64,000 bases of DNA, taken from positions 16,070,436 through 16,134,435 of the forward strand of contig NC_090705.1 in NCBI RefSeq assembly GCF_040954835.1. The letters run 5' to 3'. This DNA is from Lepisosteus oculatus. Lineage: Eukaryota; Chordata; Actinopteri; Semionotiformes; Lepisosteidae. How positions within the stretch are numbered: the stretch's first letter is position 1; each line of letters opens with the position of its first letter. Below, piece by piece: positions 1 to 11,341 of this stretch. The translations under genes were made by a program, and so were the position numbers. Under the pieces are notes generated by a model. The model was not told where the DNA came from, made no database searches, and saw only the letters and a program-made list of their open reading frames with translations.

Positions 1-1330
1 GAACAGGCATGGTGACCTGAACAGGTGCGAGCGTGTAAGTGGGCAAGCCGTTGACTTTGTTTCCCGTGGGAATGAGCTGGCTGAGGACAGACTGAGAGGC
101 GAGCATGGTGCCTTTGGAGGAGCCGACACCAGACACCGTCTGGTTTAGAGGAAGTCTCTGCGTCACCAGGAGCGGCTGAGATCCGGGGCCTCGCACCCCC
201 ATCTTGTTTGGGACGTTCACAGGAAGACCAGGCGGCAGCAGAGTCAGGCGCTGTTGCTGCTGCACAGGAACGCCGACAGAAATCGACATCTGCTTCGAAG
301 CGCTCTCCGGGGCGCTCGGCAACGACGTGCCCGCGGGGCCCTTGCGCAAGACTGCGCCAGCGGCCTGCGCCGCGGAGGTGGCCACGCTGGCTGGCGGGGG
401 CATGCTGGCTGTCACTCCTCGGGGAGGAGGCTGGGAGTTCTGCAGAGTCGCGACCGCAGAGCCCGGCGGAAGGAGACCCTTCGCCTCCGCGCTGGCCAGC
501 TGCACGAGAGCGGAGGCCGGCGGCGGGAGATAGGTGTGGGCCGTCCCGGGAGCGCACACCAGAGTCCCAGTGCTGTTCGCCGCTCCAGCCGGACCCCGCA
601 GAGGAGACGCAGCAGGAACGACGGGAGCCCCGGTCATCAGCGTTCCTTCGGGAGAATGCCGGACATTCTGCGGGAACTGGGGCATTTTTGCTGGCTGCTG
701 TTCGTTGGTCCCAAGCACCTTGGGGATTTTTACTGGTTGGTTCATTTTAGCCTTTGGAGCGATACTCTGAAGCTTATTGTGCTGATTTCTTTTCCCGATC
801 TTTCCGTGCTCGAACATTAGGAATTTCAGGTGCCCCTCTAATTCCTTGTGCTTGTCTGAAGTCAGGATGTGGTAAAGCAGATGCTCGGAGCTGTCGGCTG
901 GCAGGTTGCACATCCTGCAGTAAAATCGGAGAGGGGGGGAGCTGGCGTTCATTTCGCTTTCCGTTCTTTGCCCGAAATAGCGGTTCAGCAACGACGTGTA
1001 GTGATTCACCAGTATGTGTTTTTTCATGCAGTAATATAAGGAGTCCTGGTAGGGGCACTTCCGACAGGAGAACCTGTCCGTGATGACTGCAGATCCGGAG
1101 CCGGTCTGGGAAGGGGCAGCCTGGTTCTTCCTCGGGACAGTGTGGAAGATCTTGCAGTGCTGGTTGATGACTTTGGGGTGGGCAGTGAAAGGACACACGG
1201 GACAGGTAGCCAGAGCTTCCAGGTCCTGCTCGTCCTCGTGGCACCGCTGCACATGGCCTCTGTAGGCGTAGTGAGTCCTGGAGGAGAACTTGCACAGGCT
1301 GCAGCAGAACAGGTTGGTGCGGTACTTTGG
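1..1330 (-). CDS. adnp2: adnp2 last coding exon (partial)
   Basis: The exon begins after the acceptor TTTATTTTTCAG (AG at 1332-1331) with CCA AAG TAC CGC, in phase 0. It is open for 443 codons to position 2. It carries all four visible zinc fingers and the low-complexity linker. In the ADNP family the last exon encodes most of the protein, so this exon should run on for another 1.5 kb or more outside the window. GC content rises sharply relative to the adjoining intron. Confidence 0.95.
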
Positions 1331-4300
1331 CTGAAAAATAAAGACTGACAATCATTATCCTGATAACACAAAACCTTCATGATTTCCTGTTTATGGTATA
1401 GGAAGCTTGGTTACAAAACCTTGGGACATTGTTACAGCTGTGAAAAGTAGTTTTTTTTTCCCATTGATCAGACGTCCAATGCTTTCATGTTTTGTTAATT
1501 TTTGTATTTTGCAAGCACTTTGTGGCTGCTTACTAATGCAGGAGAATAGAAATCCAGAGGCTCACTGAAACGTTCAATTGTAGCTACTTCAAAATACAAC
1601 AATTTCAATGAACAAATCGTTTTAGGAGAATTATGCTGTTTGATATGGGTGAGTCACATAACTGTACTCCATGAAAATAAAACACATGGAAGCTACTTAG
1701 TTGTAACTGAGGAAATATTTAGAAATAGGTGACTGCTGACACTGTCATAGCTCAGAAAACCTTGTCCTTAATCGTACGAACTACCCACATACAATCAAAG
1801 CATACAGAATGAAAGAAGATACATAACAGCACCCAACTGCTGCAGCCCAGCAACTTAAGTTTATCCATAAGGACATAAACAGAGTAGAGCAGAGCAGTAA
1901 ATACGTAGAATAATCTACAGTATATACAGTATTGAAACTTTTTACATGTCAGTGTTGAAATGTGATGATGGCACACGTGCCACATTTCAGCATATTGTGA
2001 TGCACAATTCTCATGGTCCAATGTTTCAATAGGGCAACTTTCTAAGCAACCTTTTATCTTAATCAGAATAAGACACACTTACAAATTCTTAAGGTTTTGC
2101 TGTCATTGTGTCAGCAACAAGTGCCTATTGCCAATTTCAACCAGACGCTAAACCAACAAACTGCTTGAAAATGTCTAATGCACCCAAGTTCTTCAGGCAG
2201 GTAGCAAGACTGAAGTCCATCTTCCCAAGGCTAAGCAGCAGCAGTTAAGCCCTTGTTAATGTGAGTTTCTATGAAAAAGAGGCCTCTGCAAAATAATTAT
2301 TATTCAGTAAAAGCTGTGACATCAATCAATCAATCAGCATGGATCTACCCACTGTTTTCTGATAGTGTGGAGTAGATATGATCCTTTAAAATGAATACCT
2401 TTTTTTTCCTTTTCCCATTGTAGTCTCCCTCGGAGAGATCCCACCACTCTGTGTTGTGGAAATACTTGTCACCTGCATCAAAGCTTTGCAGCTCCTGGTA
2501 AAAAAAAAACAGTACAACAACTTTAAAACATTAAAGGTGTTCAACTACTTAATCTGTATCCATGTCAATGTGAGACTTCACAGTGCTAGTGACAGGGGAA
2601 AAAATGATTTCACATTAAAAAGTAATGGGGATTTTGTTTTTGGTTTAAAAATTTTCACCTTACAAACATTTTTTAAAGAAAAAAAAAACTTTACACTTAT
2701 GTAGCGCTTTTCTGCACGATCCGCTCAAAACACTTTACAGGTAATGGGGACTCCCCTCCACCACCACCACCAATGTTCAGCACCAACCTGGATAAGGTGC
2801 TACCAATACGCTCACCACAAACCAGCTGTCAGTGGGGAAGAGAACAGAGTGTTGAAGCCAGTTCCGAGATGGGGATTATTGGGAGGTCATGATGGGTAAA
2901 GGCCAGGCAGAAAACATGCTAGGACACAGGGGTAACACCCCTACTCTTTTCAAGAAACACCTCGGGATTGTTAATGATGACGGAGAATCAGGACCTTGGT
3001 TTTAAATCTTACCTGAAGAAGAGTGCCTTTATTACAGTATATTGATTATGTTCTGTTAGACCCTTTTCTCAGCAAACTACACAACTCTGGTAAAGCAAGC
3101 TGGAGATTTCTTTAGTGCAATAAAGAAAGGAGGACAGACGAAGTTAACAGCTTAACTTAGTCTCTCACTCATGTTCCTAAGAACAGCAACAGGCTTCTAT
3201 TCTGAAGATGAGCTAATTTTTCATACAAAACCTTACATTTATGATTGGTCAGTCGCAGTTTGTTACCATATAAAGTGTGAACAAAGTCAGAGAGTTAGGC
3301 CAGCCTTGGGCAATTAATCAAGATCCCCAATTAGCCAAGACCCCTTTTCCCTTTCATGTTATTGAATCAAGTGTAGGATACATGAGTTACACTTCCACTC
3401 AGAAGAAAAGACCATGAAGAAACTTAGCCCAGGTGGGAATGCACAAAACAGTAAAACAATTCTTGAGGGCCTAATTGTTTACTCCTAACAGACGTAGGTT
3501 CCTTCATTTCTTAAATCGAGGGACGGATGTACTTGATGTACTTGCATTCCGTACACAGATCCTAAAGTACCCGCCCTACAAGAGGGGAACCACTTCGTCT
3601 GCCTCTGAAAACAGCAACTGCCCCCGCTACACTGCAGATCAAGAGGGGAGCCCAAAAGTGCTTTGGAAATTCAATTAAAAGGAAACTTAAGGGAGGCAAG
3701 ATTGTACAAACCCAGAGTAGCATGTAGCAAGAACACCAGGGTTTTGCAAAGAACAATCCAAAACTATGCTGAGCACGACGAAATACTTGGTGGAAGCACC
3801 TTTGGCAACAATTAACAGTTTCTAAATGGGAAGGAAAGTTCTGGATTGTTGATAAAATCTACATTCTGAATAAGACAAAAACATGTTTAGACTCAGGACA
3901 TCTGCAGTAGCTAAAACCTACCTCTCTGTGCGTTTCCCACCAGATATCCCATTACTAAGTCTAATTCTACTGCAACGATTTTGGGTTATTATTAACCATT
4001 TTTTTCACACAGATGCGCAGAGCCATGCTCCCTAGCTGTTTCCCCAAGGAGGGTTGCCACTCACATAGGCTTGTTTCTGGTCAGGGTGCAGGACACCACG
4101 ATTGCCTAGAGGGGGTGGTGGTGAGCCAAGTCAATTACACTAGTCACTCCAGATTGGCAGGGTGCCAGATGGGAAAATAACTGGTGGTGGCAGTTTTCCC
4201 CTGACTAGTGTCCTGTCCTTTTGGAAAGGGTCGGATAAACCTACTCTAAAGACTGAACGTACCCCGCCTAGAATGCAATGTGGCGTTTCCATGGGGTTTG

Positions 4301-6172
4301 ACGCCTGAAGCCAATGGCAGCCATTGTGTGACATGTCTGAAAACATTGAAATGGGTCCGGCAGATTAAAGGGTTAAAGGTTCAGCTTCTCTGTTCTCAAT
4401 ATCGAACTGACCCTGCGCATGATCCCACTTGAGTAAAGCATCAGAGATTTCAAGCCACCTTGAAATTTCAAATGAAAACATCAGGGCGACAGCATGTTTT
4501 CTTTACCATCTCCATTCAGGACTGCACATGCATGAACACAAGTTCAGGTTTGCAATCTTCACACGTCTACGAGCGATACATGAAGTGCAATTAGCTACAG
4601 GAAAAGGATGGCATGGTGATTCCAGTCTGCAAACGATATTAGACCGCTACCAAACAAAGCCACTGGACTGGATTCAAAACGAGATTAAACAGTTCACAGA
4701 AATGCACTGAAGAACTCAGGTCTTGTATGGACTTGCTGCATTTCAGCTCTTGGATCAACGTCTCCCCATGTGGTAAGAACCACATTCTAAAGATCTCTCA
4801 GTCCCCGGTGATGCCTCTCTACGGTCAATAATGTAGCATTATTCTGTCCCCCTCACTGCCCCTTTAATAAAACTGTTTTCTTTGAGCAAACGGCTTCTTG
4901 TCCACATCATAGAAAGCAGCAGTACCTCCCACCTCCTCCTCTGTGATTGGCTGGTGCTTACCTCACTGTTAGCACACCAAATCAGAACAGCCCTGCTGCC
5001 CTAGATCCCCTTATCTCGTTGCTCATCCCACTGGTATCCAAGCAGCCATTTCAGATTTAATGGAAATGAACTGTGGGTAGCAATCTCTTGCCCAAGGATA
5101 TCCCTATGCAGGTAAACAACAGTGCTGCTGGTTCCCTTTCAGAGAAAACCCACAAGCGTGGTCTCTGTTACACATACCCCCATGCACAAGCTTGAGCCTG
5201 ACAAGTTTCAAGTTACAAGTCCTGCAGTGAGGGTAGGTAAGAGACTATGACGAAAATAATGATGATGAAATGGAACTGAACACCTCAAAGGCTTTTTTCA
5301 CATTTGCAACACACTTCTGATATAGTTTCCTGAAAGGCTTGGACCGCCTCAAGCTTTCTCTTTCTCTTGCTTGTTGACTACGTGGAGAACAGCTCATTTA
5401 GGAGAAACAGAGTAGGATATTCTTTAATGGGGAAATTTGTTTCAGCTTGTTTTAAGAAAAACAATATTCAGAGAAAAAGAAACTGCTGTAATTGACATAG
5501 GAAAGAGAAACACAGGCATCTACAGTTGGAATTTCCAAAATTCATTTCACGTGAAAACTAATATCCTAATCCTTCGTCGTATGTTAAGGAACATAGAGTC
5601 GCTGGATTGTGTGGACATTTCTGGACAGACAATGTTTAAACAGGTGTGTGTATATTCATAACATAACATCACTTTATTAGCCCTATGCAATTTCTTGCAC
5701 TAGGAATTTGTCTTTTCGCATACCCCAGCTTGCTCTCCATGAAACACAGACACACAGACAGGGAGAGAGAAGCTTGGGGTCAGACTGCAGGATCAGGCAT
5801 TGTACAGTGCCCCTGGAGCAGTTGGGGTTAAGGGCCTTGCTCAGGGGCCCAATGGAGTAGGATTTCTCAGCCGGCTGCTGGATTTGAACCAGCAACCTTC
5901 CAGCCACAGGTGCAGATCCTTAGCCACAGAGCCACCACAAAGAGGAAGCAGCACTGATTACTTCAGTCTTCTTTTGACAATTTTGTGCTATGATAAAACT
6001 GAAAATAGAATGAAAATCAACCCTGGACTCACAGTAATAATACAGTTAACAATTAATAACTCACCCCCAGCAGGTCTTTACAATCCTGAAGGCCAATATC
6101 CAACAAAATATTTTTTACCCTCTTCCTGGACTTTCTGATTTTTTCCAGATTAACTACAGGAAGCTGAAACAT
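1..6172 (-). CDS. adnp2: ADNP2, activity-dependent neuroprotector homeobox 2 (partial; N-terminal 511 residues)
   Basis: A multi-zinc-finger homeodomain nuclear protein of the ADNP family. Three coding exons are visible (6065-6172, 2399-2494, 1-1330), all joined in phase 0, giving 36+32+443 residues before the window edge. The start MFQLPVVNL at 6172 is the typical family N-terminus (MFQIPV... in human ADNP2). Exon 3 opens with [10 protein letters not shown] and holds four C2H2-like fingers: C78/C81/H94/H99, C111/C114/H126/H131, C157/C160/H173/H178 and C206/C209/H222/H229. A long Pro/Ala/Ser/Gln-rich linker follows, then [19 protein letters not shown] near the edge, a segment shared with human ADNP2. 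The ADNP paralogue is less similar at [10 protein letters not shown] and [11 protein letters not shown]. The homeodomain must lie left of the window. ADNP proteins bind chromatin; the role here is inferred from the family. Confidence 0.95.
1331..2398 (-). other. adnp2: adnp2 intron
   Basis: A GT-AG intron of 1068 bases between the two downstream coding exons. It is AT-rich. I see no repeat or other feature in it that I can name. Confidence 0.85.
2399..2494 (-). CDS. adnp2: adnp2 second coding exon
   Basis: A 96-base exon of 32 whole codons reading [19 protein letters not shown]... and ending in GKRKKK. The acceptor is TTTTTACCAG and the donor AAG|GTATTC. The reading GDKYFHNT matches the family segment GEKYFYNT in human ADNP2, which fixes frame and strand. 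Confidence 0.93.
2691..2900 (+). repeat. dispersed repeat, family D, copy 1
   Basis: About 210 bases, including the stretches GTAGCGCTTTTCTGC and ACAGGTAATGGGGACTCCCC and ending near GGGAGGTCATGATGGG. It aligns along its whole length, in the same orientation, with 57186-57407. This copy is more diverged. The element class is not clear: no RNA polymerase III boxes and no coding potential are visible. Confidence 0.85.
5661..5939 (-). repeat. tRNA-derived SINE, family A, copy 1
   Basis: Read on the minus strand, this has a tRNA-like head (A box around TGGCTCTGTGGCTAAGG, B box GGTTCAAATCC at 5890-5880), a body with GGGCCCCTGAGCAAGGCCC, and a 3' end GGGCTAATAAAGTGATG. It matches 47606-47884 over the full length in the opposite orientation, with scattered substitutions. 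It lies inside the adnp2 intron, in the sense orientation. Confidence 0.92.
6065..6172 (-). CDS. adnp2: adnp2 first coding exon
   Basis: ATG at 6172-6170, 36 codons, reading [19 protein letters not shown] and ending [16 protein letters not shown], then donor GGG|GTGAGT. The exon continues 10 bases upstream as 5' UTR to the acceptor TTTCTTTACACAG (exon edge 6182). The start is secure because the family N-terminus MFQ(L/I)PV is conserved. Confidence 0.95.
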
Positions 6173-7204
6173 CGTCTCTGCCCTGTGTAAAGAAAGCACA
6201 ACCGTTAGTGTCCAGCAGTAAACCAGCTTTCTAACATAGCCTAGCTCTCTCCCACGGGCTTAATCAATCTGTTGTTCCATCAAGGTGAATGATCATCTCA
6301 AATCAGGCTTTGCATTTCTAAACCATCACTGACTATTTTAAACGTCCATGTTTCTATTTCTATACAGTATACTCTAGGTTTCCAAGTTGTCAGCTGAAAC
6401 CCCAGTTACATGTTGATTGAAGCAGCTCCTCAGTAATTGGGGGTATTATTCAACTTCTGGCTTGCAATTACAATTCTGCAGGCTGGGCCATTAGAGTTGC
6501 AAATTGCCAAGGAATGATAAACTTAAATGGTAGCTACTTCACAAATCCGGCCAACTTGAACTATGGGAATATTCATAAATCCATTTCTAATCCACATACA
6601 GATGTAGATCTAAATTCATCTCTCACAGGACAATCATTCAGAACACGACAGCTTCATCACAGTGGAGGCAATCAATTCTTCCAACACTCCCCCTGTTAAT
6701 AGCAATTGCAGGTTTTTCATTGTGAACATTCATTTAGTATTTGCTTTAGGTCTCAAATGCAATTCCTGAAGAACCTAGTCTTCTGGATTTTGCCCCAACC
6801 CAAGTAGTTGATTAAATAATTGCTGTCTTTATAAGATTTTATAAGAGGTCTCTTACTTTGATTACTCATAAAAAGGAAGTAAAGTGCCTGTAATGTACAC
6901 CTTCAAGCATAAGCCCCTCAATCTAACTGTAATAAGCACGAACAAATATGAAGTTAATAAAATAATTAATTAGACCATCTACATAACAGAACTGCGGTGG
7001 AACACGAACAAAGACTCCAGGCTCAGCAGGAAGTGATTAAGAGACTCCTGATCTATGTGACGGGTGGCGCCCCCTAGTGAGTGCCGATGGTCGTGTGCGT
7101 GTTGGTGGGATCTTTCCCGCTGCAGATTTTGAGGCCTTCTGATGAGTTCCCAGGTATTCAGGTTGTAAACACAACCATCTTCCTTTCAAATGTTTTCCTA
7201 AAGC

Positions 7205-7285
7205 ATGAACATAAGAACGTTTACAAACAAGAAGAAGCCACTCGGCCCGTCTATCCTGCCTGGTAGCAGTAGCTGAATGAAGGCA
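7205..7285 (-). repeat. LINE 3'-end remnant
   Basis: On the minus strand the translated text ...RAEWLLLVCKRSYV corresponds to the tail shared by the LINE ends in this window (a ...GPNGLLSFV-like ending after the FKKRLDEIL region). The nucleotide signature is the reverse complement of GAACATAAGAACGTTTACAA plus CACTCGGCCCGTCTA. This is only the last 80 or so bases of the element. Confidence 0.6.
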
Positions 7286-7968
7286 GGGTATCGTCTTCAG
7301 CGACATGATTGGGTAGCTTTTCCAAAATAAAACGGAACAGACCTAAGTTCTTTTTCCCCCATGCAGGACATCTTATTTTAGGAATCCAAGATGGATTTAG
7401 AAATCCAAGTGGCTGTTCTTCAGTCTTGCATTCACCAGTCGAGTCTGTCTGACTGTATCGCAACTGATCTGACACTGGTGACCAATGTACACCGACGTGT
7501 CTGGGCATTCCTGCCCTCAGCATCCCGGCAGATCTCATCTTCCCTTCCACCTTGCGGTGCATGTCTTTCCCCGACTACTGTACCCAGCCCCACAGGTGCA
7601 TCTGTACCATCTCATCATGATCACGTCCGCATTCATCCGCAAGCCAACCGGCTTACAACCGACTGCACGCATACCGATGAGCAAGAGCCTAAGGCCACTT
7701 CCTTATAGTCGCACGAGGGATTGTTCTGAAAAGGAAGTGCTTTTTGATTTCGATTGGCTTTTTTTCCCCCACAATATTTTCCTAATGCGTACTTTGCTCA
7801 GTTTCTGAATTTGCACTGCGACAAAGCATGCCGGTTCACACCCGTTTTTCACAGTTCCAAAGAGTTTTGCTAGCCAGCTGCACATGGTTAGTCACTGTGT
7901 CTAGGTTTTCAGAAGTTTTACATACTTCATCTAACTTGTCCCTCTTGGTCAAGATTGTACTAGGGCAA

Positions 7969-8060
7969 TGTTTCTCGACTGTGGTCTACTGGTGGTTGAT
8001 ATATTTGTTATAGTTGGTCTGAGATGGATACAAATATTAGTGAAATAAGTGATATGTAAA
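7969..8060 (+). mobile_element. hAT-like MITE end
   Basis: CAATGTTTCTCGACTGTGGT followed by CTACTGGTGGTTGA resembles the common hAT-type terminal pattern (CAGTGNTTCTCAACCTGTGG). No matching opposite terminus was found by eye, so the extent is approximate. Confidence 0.45.
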
Positions 8061-8489
8061 TTTGGTCTACGTTACACGCATAAATTCTTCACTTTTTATA
8101 AATTTATAATAAACCAATAATATAACTACAGTCTGTAGATGACTTACTTTGCCATGTCGTTCGCAAAATAGCATCGGCGGTTATGAGGCGGGACTAATGA
8201 GCATGTCTAAGTCCTTAGTCAGCACTGTATCTAACAACGCTACACAACTGAATAAGCTAGTTGTCCATTTGTGGAGTGATTTTTAAAAATCTCGGTTTGT
8301 ATGAAACATCACACCCATCCCTGCACCAGCTGAGAAAATTCTAAGTTGGTGAAAACTGTTAAAATACAGATTAAAGAATCTGGCTCTCGATTTTGTAGGA
8401 TGTTCCACCTCACCATGATCACAAGCGTACCTAAATTAACCACTTCTTTTGGCAATTACATGAATTGTTCAAATTAAATACCATTATTT

Positions 8490-9370
8490 CAGTGGTTCTC
8501 AAACTTTTTGGACCAAGTACCACCCCTAATCCAACCAAAGCATCCAAGTACCACCTACAAGTCACCATCTCATAGGAACCCCAGAAATTCTCAATGACCA
8601 ACATGAGCGCATGTGCACACACACTCACACATACATATAATAAATATTATAATAATAAACTTTGTTTGATATATTAAAATGTGGCTTCTCAAAGTGTTTT
8701 ACAGAAAAAAACAACATAAAAATAAAAAAGCACCATTTCAGTGAGAGGGGTGAGCCCGTTTAGTCGAGCAAAGCAGATGTGAATTAATTTTTCGAGCCTT
8801 GATACAATTCACAGCAGAGTCTAACAGATTTTAAATCGTCAGGCATTTTCTTGATGGCAAAGGTCTCGCGGTGGATGTTGCAATGAAACCATTAATTTCT
8901 GGAGCAACCTCTCTAATTCGTGCAACTACACCCCTGTGTCGGCTTGTCATTGCTCTGGCACCGTCTGTACAAACTCCGACACATTTCATCCAGTCGTTCT
9001 CGCACTTCGTATCCAGTGCCATTCTCTCCGATAAATTCATTCAGAAGCTGAAATACGTGCTCTCCTGTAGTTCCTGTTGGTAGCGGCTTACAGAACAGAA
9101 AGTCCTCACGGGACGTACCCTCAAACTCGTATCTAACGTAAACGAGCAAATTGGCCAAATGGACTACAGACTCATATAATTGCAGTGAAAAACATCTGCT
9201 CATCTTAACGCGTGCTGTCAGCGTACTTTTGATATAATCCTTCATTTCAATAATTCTATGAATGACTGTGTCTTTCTGGGGGGGGCAGCAAGTCGAGCTG
9301 TTCAGCAGCTTTTTCTCCACACATAATATTGTGGGGCTTACCTGCTTTAGCAATCCGCAAGCTTGCATTT
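8490..9370 (-). pseudogene. Decayed hAT (Charlie/ZBED-like) transposase with one terminus
   Basis: The minus strand from 9370 to about 8830 encodes hAT transposase text in two frames: LANLLVYVRYEFEGTSREDF, FCKPLPTGTTGEHVFQLLNE, then after a frameshift near 8985-9005 CVGVCTDGARAMTSRHRG and VVARIREVAPEI. These motifs are typical of the catalytic core of the hAT transposases that also gave rise to ZBED5/GTF2IRD2-type genes. The downstream C-terminal part is missing. At 8490 a terminal-like CAGTGGTTCTCAAACTTTTT would be the 3' end of the element. The upstream terminus was not found. Non-functional. Confidence 0.85.
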
Positions 9371-11080
9371 TTCCACGTTTCCGTTTTTATTTCAGTGTTT
9401 ATTTTAAGTATTTATTTCATGCGCATGGGAGAGAAACACAGAGACGTTCGGTGTATTTTTCTCAAATTAGAACAGTTCTTAAATATTTTTCTGTTATTTT
9501 TCACGCTTTCCTGTGCTCACAAGATTACCAGCGTTCGTAGCACACATTTCTATGCATTCCTGTGTTTGCAATGTTGGCATTATTCCAAAATCACGCACAT
9601 TCTCCTTTCTCCCTATTTGCTGGAGATACAGTAGCTTTTTTTAAATACAATTGGTCACTTGCGTCCGTAGCACGCATTCCTATAGAGTGGTATAGAATTA
9701 CAGAGTATCTCTTGTGTCCACTGAAGTATTAGCGCGCACTGTATCGTAGTACGTAGGCTGCTCTTAAGATGCAAACCCAAAAAACATCTTCAGAAAATAA
9801 AATTTTGCTCTTAAGTTGTTGGGTGGTTGTGCTGCACAGGATAACAAAAAAAAACAATTGAAATTAAAAACAGACCCACTCCAATACCATCAGCTGCAAA
9901 ACATTGTAAATATTTCCCTTATAAATGCTTATAAAAAGTTATCAACACTACAGGCAAATGAAAGAAAACTATTTTGAACTACAACACGTCAGAAAATTAA
10001 GTGTTTTACAGCCATTTGTGGCCAAATCATCTGTCGGACATGCTGGACTTTCTCTGCTCATAAGATTCCCAACTTTATTCAGATTCAAAATCTCTATAGA
10101 TTGTCTGTAATTGACAGGACATCACAGCTAAGATGCATGAAACTGTTCTGCCGATTCCGAGAATGATCGTTTCTCCTGTAACGGTTTCCTTAAAGGGGAA
10201 ATGCAGTCCCAATTTCTCAGACCGGTTATAAAATCTCGGTAACGAAATAAATTCATTGAGAAAAATGTATCTAAATTTCAAACTAAGCACATAATTGTGA
10301 AATTTGTGAAAGTACTGTAAGTTCTCATGTTGTCACAAACTTGCATTAAAGTTCCCACAAATTGTGATGTGATGCTGCCCTTCCTGCTCACTAGTCTCTG
10401 TGATGAATAATGTAATGAGATGTATGAACTAATGAGTACAGGTTGTGCAGCAGACATTTCATTGAAGAAATGTTCCAATGTGATCTGCAATGTAACAAGT
10501 AAGTAGTATTTCTCTGCATAACCGTCTCAAAGTCTAGAACAATATTTGTATTGGATTAAAAGAGATATATGCACAAGCCTGCTTGTTTACAATGTAATAA
10601 GGCTGCAACACGTCACTGGTAGTTTTGTTCCCTTATTCTGAATTAGAGGACATGGAGCTGGGCATACAAGGAAATTTAATCTATTTTGTAGTGTAAACTG
10701 GAGGTTTTACAAACGACTGTGTACATTTTACTTGTATTGTGGTTTGAAATACACTCATCAAGGCTGATTCTAACTCCGAAATATAAAAATAGCACTGCAG
10801 TTCCTCTTTAAAAATCAAAAAGAGCCTTTGCTTTGTTCCTCCTCTTTTAGGACTAATTTTCTTCCCTGTAGATAAAGCCTTCAGCCATTAATAAAAGCCC
10901 AGTTGAAAAAAGGAATATTAGATGCGTATTTTCACGCCAGCAAGCTTATAGAAATTCAAGAGAGACCCGCAATTACCTATGCTTTCATTTCATGCACCGC
11001 AATAAAAACACCTTACTTGCATTTCCAAGATTGGCGAGAAATTGGCAAACTTTCGCAAAGCAATAATTAAAACCCTCACA

Positions 11081-11165
11081 CCTGAAGAAGGCTCCACGGC
11101 CGAAACGTTGTGCTTTCTTCTCTTTTCAGCATGGAATAAACCTATTACTTGTTCCTTTGCAGCCT
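11081..11165 (+). repeat. dispersed repeat E, copy 1 (possible Penelope-like element tail)
   Basis: CACACCTGAAGAAGGCTCC, then GGCCGAAACGTTGTG, then TCTTTTCAGCATGGAATAAA and CTTGTTCCTTTGCA. The same string with a few changes recurs at 32118-32210. The second copy sits in a stretch resembling the Penelope-like fragment at 58.8-59.3 kb, which is the only reason for that tentative assignment. Confidence 0.7.
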
Positions 11166-11317
11166 ACGCATGCTGACACAGCTACCTACCTGAAATAATA
11201 AAAACCGGTAACTTGAGACATGCTGGAAAACGCTCACTGAAGAAAATTAGGGGATATTCAGAATGAAAATTTGGGACTTTTTTGCATGACGCAAGGGTGT
11301 TTCAGATGCACAGTTGT

Positions 11318-11341
11318 CCGTTAAAGCAAAAGCTTTAACGG
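11318..11341. repeat. perfect short hairpin
   Basis: CCGTTAAAGC, loop AAAA, GCTTTAACGG: a 10-bp perfect stem. Flanking bases continue as an imperfect inverted repeat (CAGATGCACAGTTGT against ACAATCTGCAACTG). It could be the centre of a small inverted-repeat element. Confidence 0.6.

Larger units (their letters stand above)
2495..6064 (-). other. adnp2: adnp2 intron with two repeats
   Basis: An intron of 3570 bases. It contains a dispersed repeat at about 2691-2900 and a tRNA-derived SINE at about 5661-5939 (listed separately). I recognise nothing else. Small open frames at 4140-4346 and 4429-4710 have no family signature. Confidence 0.8.

Noticed and set aside
204-820. Plus-strand frames of up to 188 codons
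   Set aside because: They lie antisense to the adnp2 linker exon. Low-complexity Arg/Ala-rich composition is expected from its GC-rich codons.
774-1380. Minus-strand frames of 193 and 118 codons starting at 1355 and 1380
   Set aside because: They are shifted shadows of the adnp2 zinc-finger exon. The third frame gives the C2H2 fingers and joins in phase to the upstream exon.
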